From Saprospiraceae bacterium UBA7328 (GTDB lineage: Bacteria > Bacteroidota > Bacteroidia > Chitinophagales > Saprospiraceae), in NCBI GenBank assembly GCA_002471345.1, contig DKPS01000195.1, positions 75,361-139,360 on the forward strand: a stretch of DNA of 64,000 nucleotides. Direction: 5' to 3'. Within the stretch, counting starts at the first letter, position 1; each line of letters begins with the position of its first letter. This document shows, piece after piece, positions 63,692-64,000 of this stretch. A program made the position numbers and the translations under genes. The notes under the pieces are model-generated. The model was not told the DNA's origin. It worked only from the letters and a program-made list of their open reading frames with translations, and ran no database searches.

Positions 63692-63713
63692 TTCAGATAT
63701 CAAAAAATACATT

Positions 63714-63787
63714 GCCGATGTAGCTCAGTTGGCCAGAGCAGCTGATTTGTAATCAGCGGGTCGGGGGTTCGAATCCCTCCATCGGCT
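63714..63787 (+). tRNA. tRNA-Thr (anticodon TGT)
   Basis: Full cloverleaf: acceptor GCCGATG with CATCGGC, D-arm GCTC...GAGC, anticodon stem GCTGA/TCAGC with loop TTTGTAA giving anticodon TGT, T-arm GGGGG-TTCGAAT-CCCTC. Discriminator base T (position 63787); CCA is not encoded. First of a tRNA cluster. Confidence 0.95.
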
Positions 63788-63859
63788 CTTTTTTTTCTTA
63801 GAAGAATCAAGAGATTAGAATTGGTGAGAATAGAAAGGTATTGACTTAATAATATATTC

Positions 63860-63942
63860 GGGGATGCGCCGGAGTTGGAGAGCCGGGCCAGACTGTAAAT
63901 CTGGTGACTACGTCTGAATAGGTTCGATTCCTATCATCCCCA
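63860..63942 (+). tRNA. tRNA-Tyr (anticodon GTA)
   Basis: Acceptor GGGGATG with CATCCCC, anticodon stem CCAGA/TCTGG with loop CTGTAAA giving GTA, long variable arm typical of class II tRNA-Tyr, T-arm ATAGG-TTCGATT-CCTAT, discriminator A. Confidence 0.95.
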
Positions 63943-63978
63943 CTTCAATGCTTACCACATTGGATATATAATTATTTT

Positions 63979-64000
63979 GCGGGAGTAGCTCAGTTGGTAG
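63979..64000 (+). tRNA. Partial tRNA at the window edge, probably tRNA-Gly
   Basis: GCGGGAG, TA and GCTCAGTTGGTAG: acceptor 5' strand and D-arm start of a tRNA cut by the window end. The order Thr-Tyr-Gly and the acceptor sequence suggest tRNA-Gly, but the anticodon is outside the window. Confidence 0.6.

Noticed and set aside
1..64000. CRISPR arrays, insertion sequences and rRNA genes
   Set aside because: No spaced direct repeats, transposase-like frames, terminal repeats with target duplications or rRNA signatures were found when reading both strands.

Overview
The window is AT-rich chromosomal DNA of a Bacteroidota bacterium. This rests on two SusC/SusD outer-membrane pairs, several proteins with type IX secretion (T9SS) C-terminal sorting domains, short lipoprotein signals, promoter-like TAnnTTTG elements, and Bacteroidota-restricted families (exported 'asparagine synthetase B'-like protein, DUF4199, ABC-permease/M1-peptidase fusion). 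A family-level assignment (saprospirian or cytophagian type) cannot be made from sequence reading alone. No insertion sequence, prophage, CRISPR array or rRNA operon is visible.

Layout. 0-9 kb: 3' part of an oligopeptidase B gene, a membrane VWA-like protein, a conserved exported protein, a small membrane protein, a reverse-strand M20 peptidase / DsrE / VanX-type dipeptidase cluster, and a two-domain fasciclin lipoprotein. 9-19 kb: a large VPS10/sortilin-like beta-propeller protein, a sulfatase, a di-heme cytochrome c peroxidase, a gene-poor stretch, then pirin, DoxX, a Crp-type regulator and ProA. 19-31 kb: an SMP-30-like lipoprotein, a BatA-type membrane protein followed by a dihydroorotase-like gene with an apparent 5' frame problem, DUF4199, a GT2 glycosyltransferase, a two-gene coiled-coil membrane system resembling PspA/Vipp1, and a polyferredoxin plus FAD oxidoreductase pair. 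31-46 kb: housekeeping genes (QueD/PTPS, ProC, fumarase C), an ABC exporter whose permease is fused to an M1 aminopeptidase, a CPBP-CdsA-Psd phospholipid operon, and a T9SS-secreted metalloprotease-like protein. 46-62.6 kb: PdxJ, then an outer-membrane uptake region with SusC/SusD pair 1, SusC/SusD pair 2 plus a lipoprotein, an arylsulfotransferase-like T9SS protein and an FG-GAP/UnbV protein. 62.6-64 kb: a Xer tyrosine recombinase and a tRNA cluster (Thr-TGT, Tyr-GTA, and the first 22 bases of a third tRNA).

How the genes work together. ProA and ProC cover the last two steps of proline synthesis but lie 15 kb apart, with no ProB in view. CdsA and Psd are two steps of phosphatidylethanolamine synthesis in one overlapping operon. 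The SusC/SusD genes, sulfatase, arylsulfotransferase-like protein and many exported peptidases fit a heterotroph degrading polymers and peptides; the actual SusCD substrates cannot be read from the sequence.

The strongest leads for something undescribed are: the PspA-like gene pair at 25.9-27.6 kb; a candidate structured non-coding RNA with its own promoter and terminator at 35.75-36.07 kb; the polyferredoxin/FAD oxidoreductase pair with palindromes upstream; a miniature protein consisting of little more than a T9SS sorting domain; and an inverted repeat that buries the xerC start codon.
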